64,000 nucleotides of DNA from the NCBI GenBank assembly GCA_963825175.1, contig CAWGSA010000002.1, positions 1,302,001-1,366,000 of the forward strand. The letters run 5' to 3'. Made by a program: the position numbers and the translations under genes. The DNA comes from DATFTF01 sp963825175. Lineage in GTDB: Bacteria; Acidobacteriota; Thermoanaerobaculia; UBA5066; Gp7-AA6. The notes below the pieces were generated by a model. That model ran no database searches. It was not told where the DNA came from and worked only from the letters and a program-made list of their open reading frames with translations. Below, one piece after another: positions 48,226 through 57,286 of this stretch. Positions within the stretch are counted from its first letter, which is position 1, and each line of letters opens with the position of its first letter.

Positions 48226-49122
48226 TCAAGCGCCCCGGGAATCCCGGGGCGCTTTTCTTTTGGCCTTCAGGCGGGCGACCACTTCGGAAAAATCCGCCGG
48301 AAGCGGAGACTCCGCGAGCACGCGGGATCCTGTGCGGGGATGAACGAATCCCAGCCTGCGCGCGTGGAGCATCTGGCGCGGCGCCTCGACCGGCGGCGCG
48401 GGCATCCCGCGCGGCCGGTAGACCGGATCCCCCAGGACCGGGTGGCGGCCGGACGCGAAGTGAACCCGGATCTGGTGTGTGCGCCCGGTCTCGAGCTCCA
48501 CGGACACCAGCGCGGCTCCCGCCAGCCTCTCGAGCACCCGGTACCGCGTCACCGCGCGCTTGCCGCGCTCCGTGCCGCGCGCGATTGCGCGGCGGCGGTC
48601 GCCGCCGTCCCGGACCAGGTCGGCAGCAAACACGCCGGAGCCGGAGAGGTCCCCCTCCACGATCGCGACGTACTCCCGCTCGATGGCATGCCGCCGGAAG
48701 AGCTCCTGGAGCCCATGCAGCGTCTCGCGGTTGCGGGCGAAGACCACCGCGCCCGAGGTGTCCCGATCGATGCGGTGAACGACGAAGGCGACCGGCCGGC
48801 GCCCGAAGCGGTGGTGAAGATAGTCCAGCACGCGCGCGAGCAACGTATCGCGCTCGCGGTCCGCCGTCGGCACGGTCAGGAGCCCGGCCGGCTTGTCGAC
48901 GATCACGAAGTCATCCTCTTCCGCCAGCACCGAGAGACGCGATCGCACCTTGCGCCGCACCGGGCGGTCGGGGTGATAGGCCAGGGCGGTCTCGTCGACC
49001 ACCTCTCGTCCCGGCTCGGAGCAGGCCGATCCTGCGACGTCCACACGCCCGTCGCGCACGGCCTCGCGCGCCGCGCGGCGCGAAAGGTTCCAGCGTCGGG
49101 ACACGGCGAGATCGAGCCTCAT
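48226..49122 (-). CDS. RluA-family pseudouridine synthase
   Basis: The 298-residue enzyme has an N-terminal S4 RNA-binding region and the synthase domain with the catalytic Asp in HRIDRDTSGAVVFA and the later ETGRTHQIRVHF. It converts uridine to pseudouridine in rRNA or tRNA; the target is not identifiable. Its last codons (RKAPRDSRGA) lie within the terminator hairpin of the convergent OmpA-type gene. The start overlaps the stop of the membrane protein gene upstream by four bases. Confidence 0.9.
   Translation of the reverse strand: MRLDLAVSRRWNLSRRAAREAVRDGRVDVAGSACSEPGREVVDETALAYHPDRPVRRKVRSRLSVLAEEDDFVIVDKPAGLLTVPTADRERDTLLARVLDYLHHRFGRRPVAFVVHRIDRDTSGAVVFARNRETLHGLQELFRRHAIEREYVAIVEGDLSGSGVFAADLVRDGGDRRRAIARGTERGKRAVTRYRVLERLAGAALVSVELETGRTHQIRVHFASGRHPVLGDPVYRPRGMPAPPVEAPRQMLHARRLGFVHPRTGSRVLAESPLPADFSEVVARLKAKRKAPRDSRGA
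48228..48261 (+). terminator. strong intrinsic terminator
   Basis: A 13-base-pair perfect stem AAGCGCCCCGGGA/TCCCGGGGCGCTT (48228-48254) is followed by TTCTTTT. It ends transcription of the OmpA-type gene and overlaps the last codons of the convergent pseudouridine synthase gene. Confidence 0.88.
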
Positions 49123-50894
49123 CGCGCGCTGGGCGCCGTCCGCCGCGGCACGCGGACGGTGACGAAGAACTGCGGATCGCCGATCCGGGCGTCGGGGCCG
49201 GCCCCCGGTCCGTACGACGCCGCGGGGGCGAACCGCTCCCGGAGGAAGCCGGCGAGGTCTCGGTTGTAGTCGGAGCCGAACGCGCGCGCGCCGAACCCCA
49301 CCGCCAGGACGTTGCAGAGCAACACCGCGTCGGGAGGCCGCCGATCGAGCCGGCGGATCGTCTCCTTCTCCAGGTTCGCGTCCAGATGTCCGGGGAAGAA
49401 CTGCTCCTGGGGAAGGGGATTGGAGAACCCCAGGACGTAGTCAAAGAAGCCTCCCTCCGGAAATCCCACCACCGCCGCGCCCGTCGGCACGTGGGCCCGC
49501 AAGTCCGCGAGCGCCAGGCGCGTCGTTGTCGCGACGGGTTCGAGCAGATAGAGCGATCCGGCCGGAGTCTCCACGCGCGACCAGGCGGGCTGCCGGTACA
49601 GCAGCGCTTGAGCGGCGCCGCGAAAGACGAGGAAGAGAGCGAGGGCCGTCGCGAGCAGCCGCGGCAAGGCCGGTCCGATCGACGCGCGGGCGCGGTCCAC
49701 GGCCGAGAACAACAGAACCGCCACGACGAGCAGCGGGAGCGGAAGCAGGAAAGCGTTGTACGGGCCGACGTACCCGGCCGCGAGCAAGAGACGGCAGCCA
49801 TAGAGTGCCGCGGTCGCGAGGACCGCGTCGGGAACGGCGCGAAGGAGGTCTTGGTTTCCGCGACCCGACAGGCGCCCGGCCGCGCGAATCAGAACGGCCA
49901 CGATGGCCAGGGCCGGGACGACCCGGATGAGCGGAGGAAGAAGACGGATCGATTCGAGAAGCCCAGCCGGCGGGCGCAACACCGCGGCGGCGACCGCAGT
50001 CAGCAGAAGAAGCGCGCCGATCTCGATGGCGACGCCGAGAACAGGCCTCGCGGGGCGCGCCGTGCGAGCGAGAAACGCCGCAGCCACCAGGAGGGTGGCC
50101 ACCAGCCCGGCCAGCACCGCCGCGAGCGCCAGCTCCGCCAGGCGCAGAGCGGGTCGGTCGAAGCCGGCATAGGCAGCGTAAACGTTCTGGAAGGCCTCCG
50201 GCGGGCCGATGATGGCGAGCCACCCCTCGCGGCGCAGGGAGGCCACCGACGCCCCCGCCGACAGGACTCCGTACGTCACGGCGCCGATGGCCAGCGGTGC
50301 GCCGGCGAGCACCCATAGCCGCCGCGACCAGCCGGCTTCCCACGCCAGCACAACAATCGCCGCGATCCCCATCTCGGGACGGCAGAGCACGGCGATCGCC
50401 AGGGCGCCCGCGGCCGGCCAGTCCCGCGGCCGCGATCCTCGGCCCGCCGCCAGGTACAGAGACCACGCCGTCGCGGCGACGGCCAGCGAGGCGTCGAAGC
50501 TGAAGGGGAAAAGCGCCCCGCCGGGCCGAAGAAAAAACGCGACGGCCACGGTTCCTCCGGCGGCCAGAGAGGCCCGACCCACCGTGAGGAACCGACCCGC
50601 CAGACGGCGTAGAACTTCCAGGTGGGACAGCGCGATCACCGCCGCGAGGAGCGTGCGCGTCCAGAGACGGCGGCCGCACAGGGCATCGATCCCGGCGGCG
50701 AGATACGGAGCCAGCGGTCCATGGAGGAAACGGACGTCGCGGTAGAGCGCTTCCCCGTTGGCCACCCGCCACGGCACCATCAATTCGCGCCCGGTGTCGA
50801 CGTAGGGCTCGATCCAGCGCTGCCACGAGACGACCGTGAGCATGAGGAATACGGCGTAGGGGAAAAGTCCGAACAGGACGCGGCGGGCGGACAT
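49119..50894 (-). CDS. polytopic membrane protein, possible lipid-linked glycosyltransferase
   Basis: The 591-residue product has about eleven transmembrane helices and a soluble C-terminal part of roughly 150 residues. The first loop contains YVDTGRELMVPWRVANGEALYRD, like the acidic first loop of GT39/GT83-type (PMT, ArnT) glycosyltransferases that use polyprenyl-phosphate sugars. Sequence conservation is otherwise low, so the assignment is tentative. It overlaps the pseudouridine synthase start by four bases. Confidence 0.68.
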   Translation of the reverse strand: MSARRVLFGLFPYAVFLMLTVVSWQRWIEPYVDTGRELMVPWRVANGEALYRDVRFLHGPLAPYLAAGIDALCGRRLWTRTLLAAVIALSHLEVLRRLAGRFLTVGRASLAAGGTVAVAFFLRPGGALFPFSFDASLAVAATAWSLYLAAGRGSRPRDWPAAGALAIAVLCRPEMGIAAIVVLAWEAGWSRRLWVLAGAPLAIGAVTYGVLSAGASVASLRREGWLAIIGPPEAFQNVYAAYAGFDRPALRLAELALAAVLAGLVATLLVAAAFLARTARPARPVLGVAIEIGALLLLTAVAAAVLRPPAGLLESIRLLPPLIRVVPALAIVAVLIRAAGRLSGRGNQDLLRAVPDAVLATAALYGCRLLLAAGYVGPYNAFLLPLPLLVVAVLLFSAVDRARASIGPALPRLLATALALFLVFRGAAQALLYRQPAWSRVETPAGSLYLLEPVATTTRLALADLRAHVPTGAAVVGFPEGGFFDYVLGFSNPLPQEQFFPGHLDANLEKETIRRLDRRPPDAVLLCNVLAVGFGARAFGSDYNRDLAGFLRERFAPAASYGPGAGPDARIGDPQFFVTVRVPRRTAPSAR

Positions 50895-50905
50895 GGTCGT
50901 CCGGA

Positions 50906-51448
50906 TCAGCGCGCGGCGTCCAAGCGTCCGGCGGCGTACGCTAGGACCACCGCCGCCGCGCCGGCCGCGGCGGCTTCCATCAGCCGACGCCGCGCCTGCG
51001 CCGCGGAGAGCGGCGCGTCGGGCCGGGCCGGCCGGGGCGCTCGCGACGCCTCCGCGGCCAGCCCGCGGACGGCGCGCATCAGCGCGATCTCGGCGTCCGG
51101 GCCCGGCGTCCGATCCGACACCAGCGTCTTTTCCGCTTCGGCCGCGATCGCGTCGTCGCCGCCCGCCGCCCGATAGTCGGCCAGAACCTGCGAGAGCTGG
51201 GCATGGGCGAACGCCGCCGCCACTGCCTGCGAACCCGGCTCGGCGACCCGCGCGAGCCGGCGCTCGAGCAGGCAGGCCTCCAGCCGCGCGGCGGCGGACG
51301 GGCGCGCGGCGTCCTGCTCCAGGCGGGCGGCACGGTCGATCTTGGCTTCGACCGTCTTGCGCATCGATTGGTCGGCGGCGACCAGGAAAGCCAGCGAAAC
51401 GAGCAACGCCAGCCCCGCACCGAGGCGCCCGAGGCTCGCTGCTCGCAT
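50906..51448 (-). CDS. small membrane protein of unknown function
   Basis: The 180-residue protein has an N-terminal helix (LGRLGAGLALLVSLAFLVAA), a long alanine- and arginine-rich helical region that looks periplasmic, and a second helix near the C-terminus (AAAAGAAAVVLAYAAG). No family is recognised. It ends eleven bases before the membrane glycosyltransferase-like gene and is probably co-transcribed with it. Confidence 0.55.
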   Translation of the reverse strand: MRAASLGRLGAGLALLVSLAFLVAADQSMRKTVEAKIDRAARLEQDAARPSAAARLEACLLERRLARVAEPGSQAVAAAFAHAQLSQVLADYRAAGGDDAIAAEAEKTLVSDRTPGPDAEIALMRAVRGLAAEASRAPRPARPDAPLSAAQARRRLMEAAAAGAAAVVLAYAAGRLDAAR

Positions 51449-51564
51449 CCGAGGATGTTAACCCGTCCCGCCGAGAATCACCGGTCCGCGGCGCCGACGG
51501 AAGGGGAGCGGCGGCCGAAAACCAAAGACCCGGACCTGATAGTTTTTCTGCCGTGCAGGAGAAG

Positions 51565-52512
51565 ATGTCCAGCCGCAACCGGATCGTCCGCGCGGTGGCC
51601 TCGGCCACCTCGCACCTGTGGTTTCCGACCTCGATCGCCTTCGCCCGCTACGTCCCGCGGCGGTGGGCCCGCCCGCTGGGTCAGAGGATCGGCCGGGCCT
51701 ACTTCCGCTCTCGGCCCAAGTATGCGAACGCGGTGCGGTCCAACCTGTCCATCGTTCTGGGCCAGCCGGAGACTTCGCCCGCGGTCGAGAGAGCGGCCGA
51801 CGAGATGTTCCGCGGACATTTCGGATCGTGGTTCGACTTTCTGTACTTCGCCAGCCGTTCGGGGCGCGACTCGGCCCGGCTGGTGGAAGGGGTCGAGGGC
51901 TTCGAGCGCATCACGGAGGGGCGCGACCGGGGCAAGGGCGTGCTGCTGTTGACGGCCCATCTGGGTAACTGGGAGGTCGGCGGTTTCATGCTGGCGCAGG
52001 TCCGACTGCCGATCCACGTCGTCCTGGTCCCGGACATCTTTCCGGCTGTCGAGCGCGCGCGCCGGAGCCTTCACGAACGACGTGGCGTCGTGGAGATCCC
52101 GATCGACAACAGTTTCGTGCCCACGCTGTCGATCATGCGCGCCCTGGAGGGCAACGCCATCGTCGCCATGCAGGGGGACCGGGACTTCAACAACACCGGG
52201 ATCGCCGTCCCCTTCTTCGGCCGCGAGGCCTACTTCCCGCGGGGCCCTCTGCGAGTGGCCATGGCCACCGGCGCCACGGTGCTCCCCGCGTTCATCGTCC
52301 AGATGCCCGACAGCCGGTACCGGGCGATCATCGAGGAGCCCCTGGAGATCTCTCGCGGCGCGGATCGGGACGCCGCTCTGAAGATCAACGTCGAGCGCTA
52401 CGTGTCGATCCTCGAGCGGCGCGTGCGCTCCCACCCTTCCCAGTGGTATTGCTTCTATCCTTTCTGGGACGATCCTTCCCGAAAGACTTCGGCTTCGGAT
52501 GGGGATGCTTGA
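51565..52512 (+). CDS. lysophospholipid acyltransferase, LpxL/HtrB-like
   Basis: The 315-residue protein has the acyltransferase motif H-x4-E in TAHLGNWEVGG, the block QGDRDFNNTGIAVPFFGREA and PRGPLRVAMATGATVLPAF, as in the lipid A secondary acyltransferases. It probably adds an acyl chain to lipid A or a lysophospholipid at the inner membrane. A GTG at 51553, four codons upstream, is an alternative start because AGGAG at 51557-51561 is too close to the ATG. Confidence 0.87.
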   Translation: MSSRNRIVRAVASATSHLWFPTSIAFARYVPRRWARPLGQRIGRAYFRSRPKYANAVRSNLSIVLGQPETSPAVERAADEMFRGHFGSWFDFLYFASRSGRDSARLVEGVEGFERITEGRDRGKGVLLLTAHLGNWEVGGFMLAQVRLPIHVVLVPDIFPAVERARRSLHERRGVVEIPIDNSFVPTLSIMRALEGNAIVAMQGDRDFNNTGIAVPFFGREAYFPRGPLRVAMATGATVLPAFIVQMPDSRYRAIIEEPLEISRGADRDAALKINVERYVSILERRVRSHPSQWYCFYPFWDDPSRKTSASDGDA

Positions 52513-52528
52513 AGCAAGGAGGTGGGGC

Positions 52529-53344
52529 GTGGGCCAGTGGGCGATGAGAGCGCGCCGGGCGATGGTTGGTTCGATCGTTCTCTGGACGGCGGGGATGGCC
52601 GGTTCCACTCCTTTCGATCGGCTTCCCCGAGACGGTGCGGGCGCGATCGTGCGCCGCGCGATCGAGCACGCCGGCGGGTGGCCGGCATGGGCGTCGAAGA
52701 AGACGGTCCAATACCGGCTGACCACCCGCACCCTTGGCCCGGGCGGATCGGTCCTGCAGACCCGGGTGGAGTCGCACCGCGATCGCCTGCAGCCGCAACT
52801 GGGCGTCCGGATCGAGTGGGAGCAGGGCGGCAAGAGCTTCGTCCTGATCAACAACGGACGCTTCGCGGCCAAGGTGGCCGACGGTTCCGAGGACTTCACG
52901 GTGCCCGCCGGTCGCGAGGCCCGGGACGCGACGTTCCGCGCGCACTACGACTTGGGGATGCCGTTCAAGTTGACCGATCCCGGGACTCACCTGGAGGATC
53001 TCGGGCCGGCGCCTCTGGAAAAGGGAACACCGGCCAACCGCGTTCGCGTGACGTACGACACCGGCGTGGGGGACGCCGGCGGACTCCACACCTGGACCTA
53101 TTTCTTCGAGCCCAAGACCGGCCGCCTTCTGGCCACCCTGCTCCAGCTCGGCCCCGGACAGTTCGAGTTCACCGAGGACCGGGACGAGCGCGAGTTCGGT
53201 GGGCTGCGCCTGGCGACGAAGCGGATCCGATACGCCGCCGACGGGGGCGGGAAGAAGGGACCGCCGATCTCGGAGTCGCTCTACGAGAACGTCCAGTTCA
53301 ACGTTCCCCTGGACGACGTGCTCTTCGCCATCCCGCCGCGGTGA
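52529..53344 (+). CDS. exported LolA/LppX-like outer-membrane lipoprotein-sorting family candidate
   Basis: The 271-residue product starts at GTG 52529, placed six bases after AAGGAGG (52516-52522). It has a signal peptide (MVGSIVLWTAGMAGS), then AIEHAGGWPAWASKKTVQYRLTTRT and further long beta-strands (HTWTYFFEPKTGRLLATLLQ, REFGGLRLATKRIRY). This half-barrel pattern fits the broad LolA-like fold in proteins annotated as outer-membrane lipoprotein-sorting. The specific function is unknown. An ATG five codons further in is also possible. Confidence 0.68.
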   Translation: MGQWAMRARRAMVGSIVLWTAGMAGSTPFDRLPRDGAGAIVRRAIEHAGGWPAWASKKTVQYRLTTRTLGPGGSVLQTRVESHRDRLQPQLGVRIEWEQGGKSFVLINNGRFAAKVADGSEDFTVPAGREARDATFRAHYDLGMPFKLTDPGTHLEDLGPAPLEKGTPANRVRVTYDTGVGDAGGLHTWTYFFEPKTGRLLATLLQLGPGQFEFTEDRDEREFGGLRLATKRIRYAADGGGKKGPPISESLYENVQFNVPLDDVLFAIPPR

Positions 53345-53354
53345 CGCGGTCCGC

Positions 53355-53840
53355 CTAGGAGCGGTCGGCGGTGACGGCGCGTTTGCGCAGGAGCACGATC
53401 GACGTCACCAGAGCCACGATCAGGACGGCGAGCAGGGCGAGCTCGATCATCCCGTTGCGAAACGAGGTATCCCCCTTCTCCAGCAGCTTGGGGAACTGGG
53501 CCGTCAGGACCAGCACCCGGCGGGTGGCCGCGATGAGCCCGATGATCAGGAAGGGCTCGGGGACCAGGGTGTGCTCGCGAAAGGAGACCTGGACGGTGTA
53601 CAGGAGCTCGACGACGAGAAGAACCAGGAGGATGCGATCCAGGATCTCGACGACCCGGTCCGGGAGCGTGCCGCCGAGCAAGTTCGACACGAAGTCGACC
53701 CCCCCGGCCACCAGAAGCACCGCGGCGCATCCTGCCAGGAGCAGGCCGAGCGCGATGTAGACGACGTCCTCGACCCGGGTGAACTGCCGGGCGATCCATC
53801 CGCGCGGATTTCGCTTGAGTGCTTCGGCGGCCTTTTCCAA
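53355..53840 (-). CDS. PsiE-like membrane protein
   Basis: The 161-residue protein has four predicted membrane helices (VVYIALGLLLAGCAAVLLVAG; VVEILDRILLVLLVVELLYT; VPEPFLIIGLIAATRRVLVL; IELALLAVLIVALVTSIVLL). The arrangement matches the phosphate-starvation-inducible E family, whose function is unclear. A TTG start at 53840 is chosen because GGAGG sits six bases upstream. Longer versions would read into low-complexity sequence. Confidence 0.75.
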   Translation of the reverse strand: MEKAAEALKRNPRGWIARQFTRVEDVVYIALGLLLAGCAAVLLVAGGVDFVSNLLGGTLPDRVVEILDRILLVLLVVELLYTVQVSFREHTLVPEPFLIIGLIAATRRVLVLTAQFPKLLEKGDTSFRNGMIELALLAVLIVALVTSIVLLRKRAVTADRS

Positions 53841-53913
53841 CGGCGACCTCCACTGCGGAGATCGTGCCAAGGGACTCGATCCGCCGGGGAGAGCGCCGAA
53901 AGGGCCTCCTGCC

Positions 53914-55098
53914 CTACAGCGGCCTTCGCGCGCTGACCGCGGCCACGAAGAACGCGTCGTAGTGTCGGGCCAGCTCCTCGACGTCGGGCAGGATCTCCGG
54001 AGCCTCGAAACCGGCCTGGGCGAAAGCGTCACGCCAGTTGCGGGGAGTCAGGAAGCCGTGGTTGGGTCGGGTCGCCGCGTCGGTGGCGACGCCGGTGAAG
54101 TTTTCCAGGAAGTTGAAGACGAACTCCACGTAGATCGGCTGCCCGGCGAACGGCCGCACGCACTCGGAGAAGACCGCGACGCCCCCCGGCTTCAACGTGG
54201 CCCGCACGCGCGCGAGCGCCGCGCCGAGGTCCTTGGCGATGTGGATGGTGTTGACGGCGTAGACCACGTCGGCGACGCCGGGCGCGACGCCCTGCTCGCC
54301 GAAGTCGCGGTCCATATCCAGCCGGTGAAACTCGACCGGAAGGTCTGCGAACCGGCTCGAGAGCGTCCTCTCGGCGCGGCGCAGGAACGTCGGCACGATC
54401 TCGGTGAAGACGTAGCGGCCGACGCGACCCATGGCGTTGTCGCGGGCCAGCCTCTCGGCCAGCGCAGTCGCCGCCGATCCCGATCCTCCGCCGATCTCGA
54501 CGATCGTGGCCGGCTGCCTGGGAGGAAGCGCGCGAACGACCGCTTCCGCCCCCAGCCGGTTGTTGATCTGGTAGAGCAGGTTGTCGTTGGAAAAATAGTC
54601 GAACCAGAGCGGAAGGCGGGACGGAGCGAAGAGGATCTCCTCGCCGGTCTTTTCGCCGCGGAGAAACTCCGGCACGTGCTCGACCATCGCGCGCACCACG
54701 GTGAAGGGGGGCATCGACCGCTCGTCGATGGCGCGGGCCCGCGCCTGCGCCCGGTCCGGATCGCCCGGAGGCAGCGGCCCGCGCAGACGAAAGATCGGAC
54801 CGCCGCTCTCTTCCTCCACCTGGAGATACCGCTCGGCGGCGAGCTTTCGCAGGAACCAGGTCACGGGGACCTGCGCCCGCGGCGCCCATCCCCGCTCCTC
54901 GACGATCTCGCGGACGCGGGCTCCCCGGGCGAGAGTCGGGGCGAGATCGAGGTCGGCGGCGAGCGACAGCACCATGTCGGTCGTGAAGCGGTCGAACTCC
55001 TCGCAACACAGAATGAACTCGGGCGAGAAGAGCTCGCGAATCGCCCGGTCCGGGATCCGCGAGAGGAGAGTCGGGATGTCCTCGGTTCGGTCCGGCAT
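53914..55098 (-). CDS. SAM-dependent methyltransferase with N-terminal helical domain
   Basis: The 394-residue product has a methyltransferase domain in the C-terminal half. The SAM motif is TIVEIGGGSGSAATALAERL and the following blocks are VADVVYAVNTIHIAKDLG and LKPGGVAVFSECV. The first 190 residues are helical, like the substrate-recognition domains of polyketide- or quinone-type methyltransferases. The substrate is unknown. It is divergent from the phosphodiesterase gene with 64 bases between them. Confidence 0.82.
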   Translation of the reverse strand: MPDRTEDIPTLLSRIPDRAIRELFSPEFILCCEEFDRFTTDMVLSLAADLDLAPTLARGARVREIVEERGWAPRAQVPVTWFLRKLAAERYLQVEEESGGPIFRLRGPLPPGDPDRAQARARAIDERSMPPFTVVRAMVEHVPEFLRGEKTGEEILFAPSRLPLWFDYFSNDNLLYQINNRLGAEAVVRALPPRQPATIVEIGGGSGSAATALAERLARDNAMGRVGRYVFTEIVPTFLRRAERTLSSRFADLPVEFHRLDMDRDFGEQGVAPGVADVVYAVNTIHIAKDLGAALARVRATLKPGGVAVFSECVRPFAGQPIYVEFVFNFLENFTGVATDAATRPNHGFLTPRNWRDAFAQAGFEAPEILPDVEELARHYDAFFVAAVSARRPL

Positions 55099-55145
55099 CG
55101 GGCCTCGATTGTACGGGAGCCGGCTCGGTCCGCGCCGAGACCCTG

Positions 55146-55151
55146 TAAACT
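55146..55151 (+). promoter_or_regulatory. -10-like TAAACT box of the phosphodiesterase gene
   Basis: TAAACT ends eleven bases before the ATG at 55163, suggesting an almost leaderless transcript. No -35 is evident. Confidence 0.32.
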
Positions 55152-55162
55152 GGCCGGCGACG

Positions 55163-57286
55163 ATGTCCAGGCGAAAAATTCTGCCGCTGGCCGCCCTGGT
55201 GTTCGTGGCCGGCGCCGCCACAGCCGATCCCAAGAACGCAGCGCGGATCGTCGTGCTGGGTTTCGACGGCGTCGACGCGCACATCGTCGAGCAGATGATG
55301 GCCTCCGGCCGGCTGCCCAACCTCGCCGCTTTGAAGAGTCGCGGAGGCTATTCGCCGCTGACTCCCACCGTTCCCGCGCAGACGCCGGTGTCGTGGGCCA
55401 CGTTCTCGACCGGCCTCGATCCGGGGAGCCACGAGATCTTCGATTTCTTGAAGCGCAACCCAGCCGATCGGATCCCGACGTTCGCGGTGGCCGAGGAAAC
55501 CCAGAAGCCGCTCTTCTTCGGGCGCGCCAACCCGGTCGTCTTCGGCGTGGCGGCCTTTCTCCTGTTCGGCCTGCCGGGCGGCTTGCTGTTCCTCGTCCGG
55601 CGGCGCCTCCTGGGGCTGCTGATCCTGGACGCGCTCGGCCTGGCGGCGGGGGCGGCGGTATATCTGGCGGTTGTTGCCTGGATTCCGGCGACGCGGCCGG
55701 CGGTGGAGAACAACCGCAAGGGAAAGACGTTCTGGAGCGAAATCGGCGCGCGCCCGGCGACGGTGTTGCGCATGCCGGTGACGTTTCCTCCGGAATCCTT
55801 CGAGGAGGGCCGTCTGCTGTCGGGCCTGGGCGTCCCGGACCTGTCCGGCCGGATCGGCAAGCCCTTCTACTTCACCTCCGACCCCTTCTTCACGCCACGC
55901 GAAGGAAACGACTTCTCCATCGAGCTGGTGCGGCTGGAAACCAACGTCGGAAGCCAGGTCACGAAGATCGCCGGCCCTCCGGGCAAGCCGTTCGGAAGGG
56001 AGGGGACGATCGACCTTCCAATGACGCTGACCGTGCCGCCGTCGCGGGACCGGTTGAGCCTCGACGTCGGAGGCGAAAAGCGCGACCTCGCTCCCGGCGG
56101 CTGGACCGACTGGGTGTCCTTGACGTTCCGAGTCAATCCTCTCATCGCGATCCACGGCTACGGGCGGTTTCGGCTCGATCGGGTCAATCCGGAGATCGCG
56201 CTCTACCTCTCGCCGATCCAGTTCGATCCCCAGAGGCTGCCGCCGGGCATGGCGCTCTCATCGCCTTCGGGCTTCGCTCCGGAGCTGGTTCGCCGCTTCG
56301 GCCGCTTCAAGACGATGGGATGGGCCATCGACACATGGTCCATCCAGTCGGGCACTCTGCCGGAGCAGGCGTTTCTCGAAGATGTCGCGGCGACCGTGGC
56401 CCAGGACCGCAAGATGCTCGCCGCCCTGCTGGCCGAGCGGTCGCGGCTGCTCTTCCACTACTTCGAGTTTCCCGATCGGGTGGCTCACGTGTTCTGGCGC
56501 TTTCGCGACCCGCTGCACCCGGCCTACGATCCGGTCCTGGCGCGCATCTACGGCGACGCGGTGGAGAAGGCGTACGACACGATGGACGAGATCGTGGGGG
56601 ACACGGCGCGGGCGCTCGCTCCGGAGGACGTCCTGATCGTGCTCTCGGACCACGGATTCGCCACGTGGCGGCGGTCGGTCAATTACAATACATGGCTTGT
56701 GGAGAACGGATACCTCGTCTTGAAGGGCGGCGCCCAGCGCAAGAGCCTGGAGGCGCTTTTCTCGCGCGGGCAGTTCTGGGAATCCGTCGACTGGTCCCGA
56801 TCCCGGGCCTACGCCATGGGCCTGGGAGACGTCTACGTGAACCTGAAGGGCCGGGAGAACGGCGGCATCGTCGAGCCGGGGGCGGACTACGAGCGTCTGC
56901 GCGGCGAGCTCGTCCAGCGGCTGCTGGAGCTCACCGATCCGAAGACCGGCGAGCGGGCCGTCTCGCGGGTCTTCAAGCGCGAAGAGGTGTACCGCCGCTA
57001 CGACCCGAGGCTGATCCCGGACCTGATCGTCACCAACCGCCCTCCCTACCGCGTCTCGTGGCAGTCGTCGCTCGGCGTGCCAACCTCCACGGTCTTCGAG
57101 GACAACAAGGACGTCTGGAGCGGCGATCATTGCTCGCTCGACCCCGACCTGGTCCGAGGGGTCTTCTTCGCGTCGAAGACATTCCGAACCGACCGGATCC
57201 CGGGGATCGCCGACGCCACGGCCTCGGTGCGGGCCCTGATCGGAGCTCCCGCTCCCCCCGACGCGGCCGGGAAATCGTTGTGGTGA
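55163..57286 (+). CDS. type I phosphodiesterase / nucleotide pyrophosphatase-like membrane protein
   Basis: The 707-residue protein of the alkaline phosphatase superfamily has the metal-binding start VLGFDGVDAHIV and the nucleophile Thr region TPTVPAQTPVSWATFSTG. Two membrane helices near 125-180 are inserted in the catalytic domain. Later metal ligands are in HYFEFPDRVAHVFW and VLSDHGFATWRR. A signal peptide (LPLAALVFVAGAATA) places the domain outside the inner membrane. Members hydrolyse phosphodiesters or transfer head groups. The substrate is unknown. Confidence 0.85.
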   Translation: MSRRKILPLAALVFVAGAATADPKNAARIVVLGFDGVDAHIVEQMMASGRLPNLAALKSRGGYSPLTPTVPAQTPVSWATFSTGLDPGSHEIFDFLKRNPADRIPTFAVAEETQKPLFFGRANPVVFGVAAFLLFGLPGGLLFLVRRRLLGLLILDALGLAAGAAVYLAVVAWIPATRPAVENNRKGKTFWSEIGARPATVLRMPVTFPPESFEEGRLLSGLGVPDLSGRIGKPFYFTSDPFFTPREGNDFSIELVRLETNVGSQVTKIAGPPGKPFGREGTIDLPMTLTVPPSRDRLSLDVGGEKRDLAPGGWTDWVSLTFRVNPLIAIHGYGRFRLDRVNPEIALYLSPIQFDPQRLPPGMALSSPSGFAPELVRRFGRFKTMGWAIDTWSIQSGTLPEQAFLEDVAATVAQDRKMLAALLAERSRLLFHYFEFPDRVAHVFWRFRDPLHPAYDPVLARIYGDAVEKAYDTMDEIVGDTARALAPEDVLIVLSDHGFATWRRSVNYNTWLVENGYLVLKGGAQRKSLEALFSRGQFWESVDWSRSRAYAMGLGDVYVNLKGRENGGIVEPGADYERLRGELVQRLLELTDPKTGERAVSRVFKREEVYRRYDPRLIPDLIVTNRPPYRVSWQSSLGVPTSTVFEDNKDVWSGDHCSLDPDLVRGVFFASKTFRTDRIPGIADATASVRALIGAPAPPDAAGKSLW

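Noticed and set aside
53779..57282. Long plus-strand frame leading into envC
   Set aside because: The part before 57283 is antisense to the methyltransferase gene or overlaps the phosphodiesterase in another frame and has no recognisable domain; only the envC portion is real.
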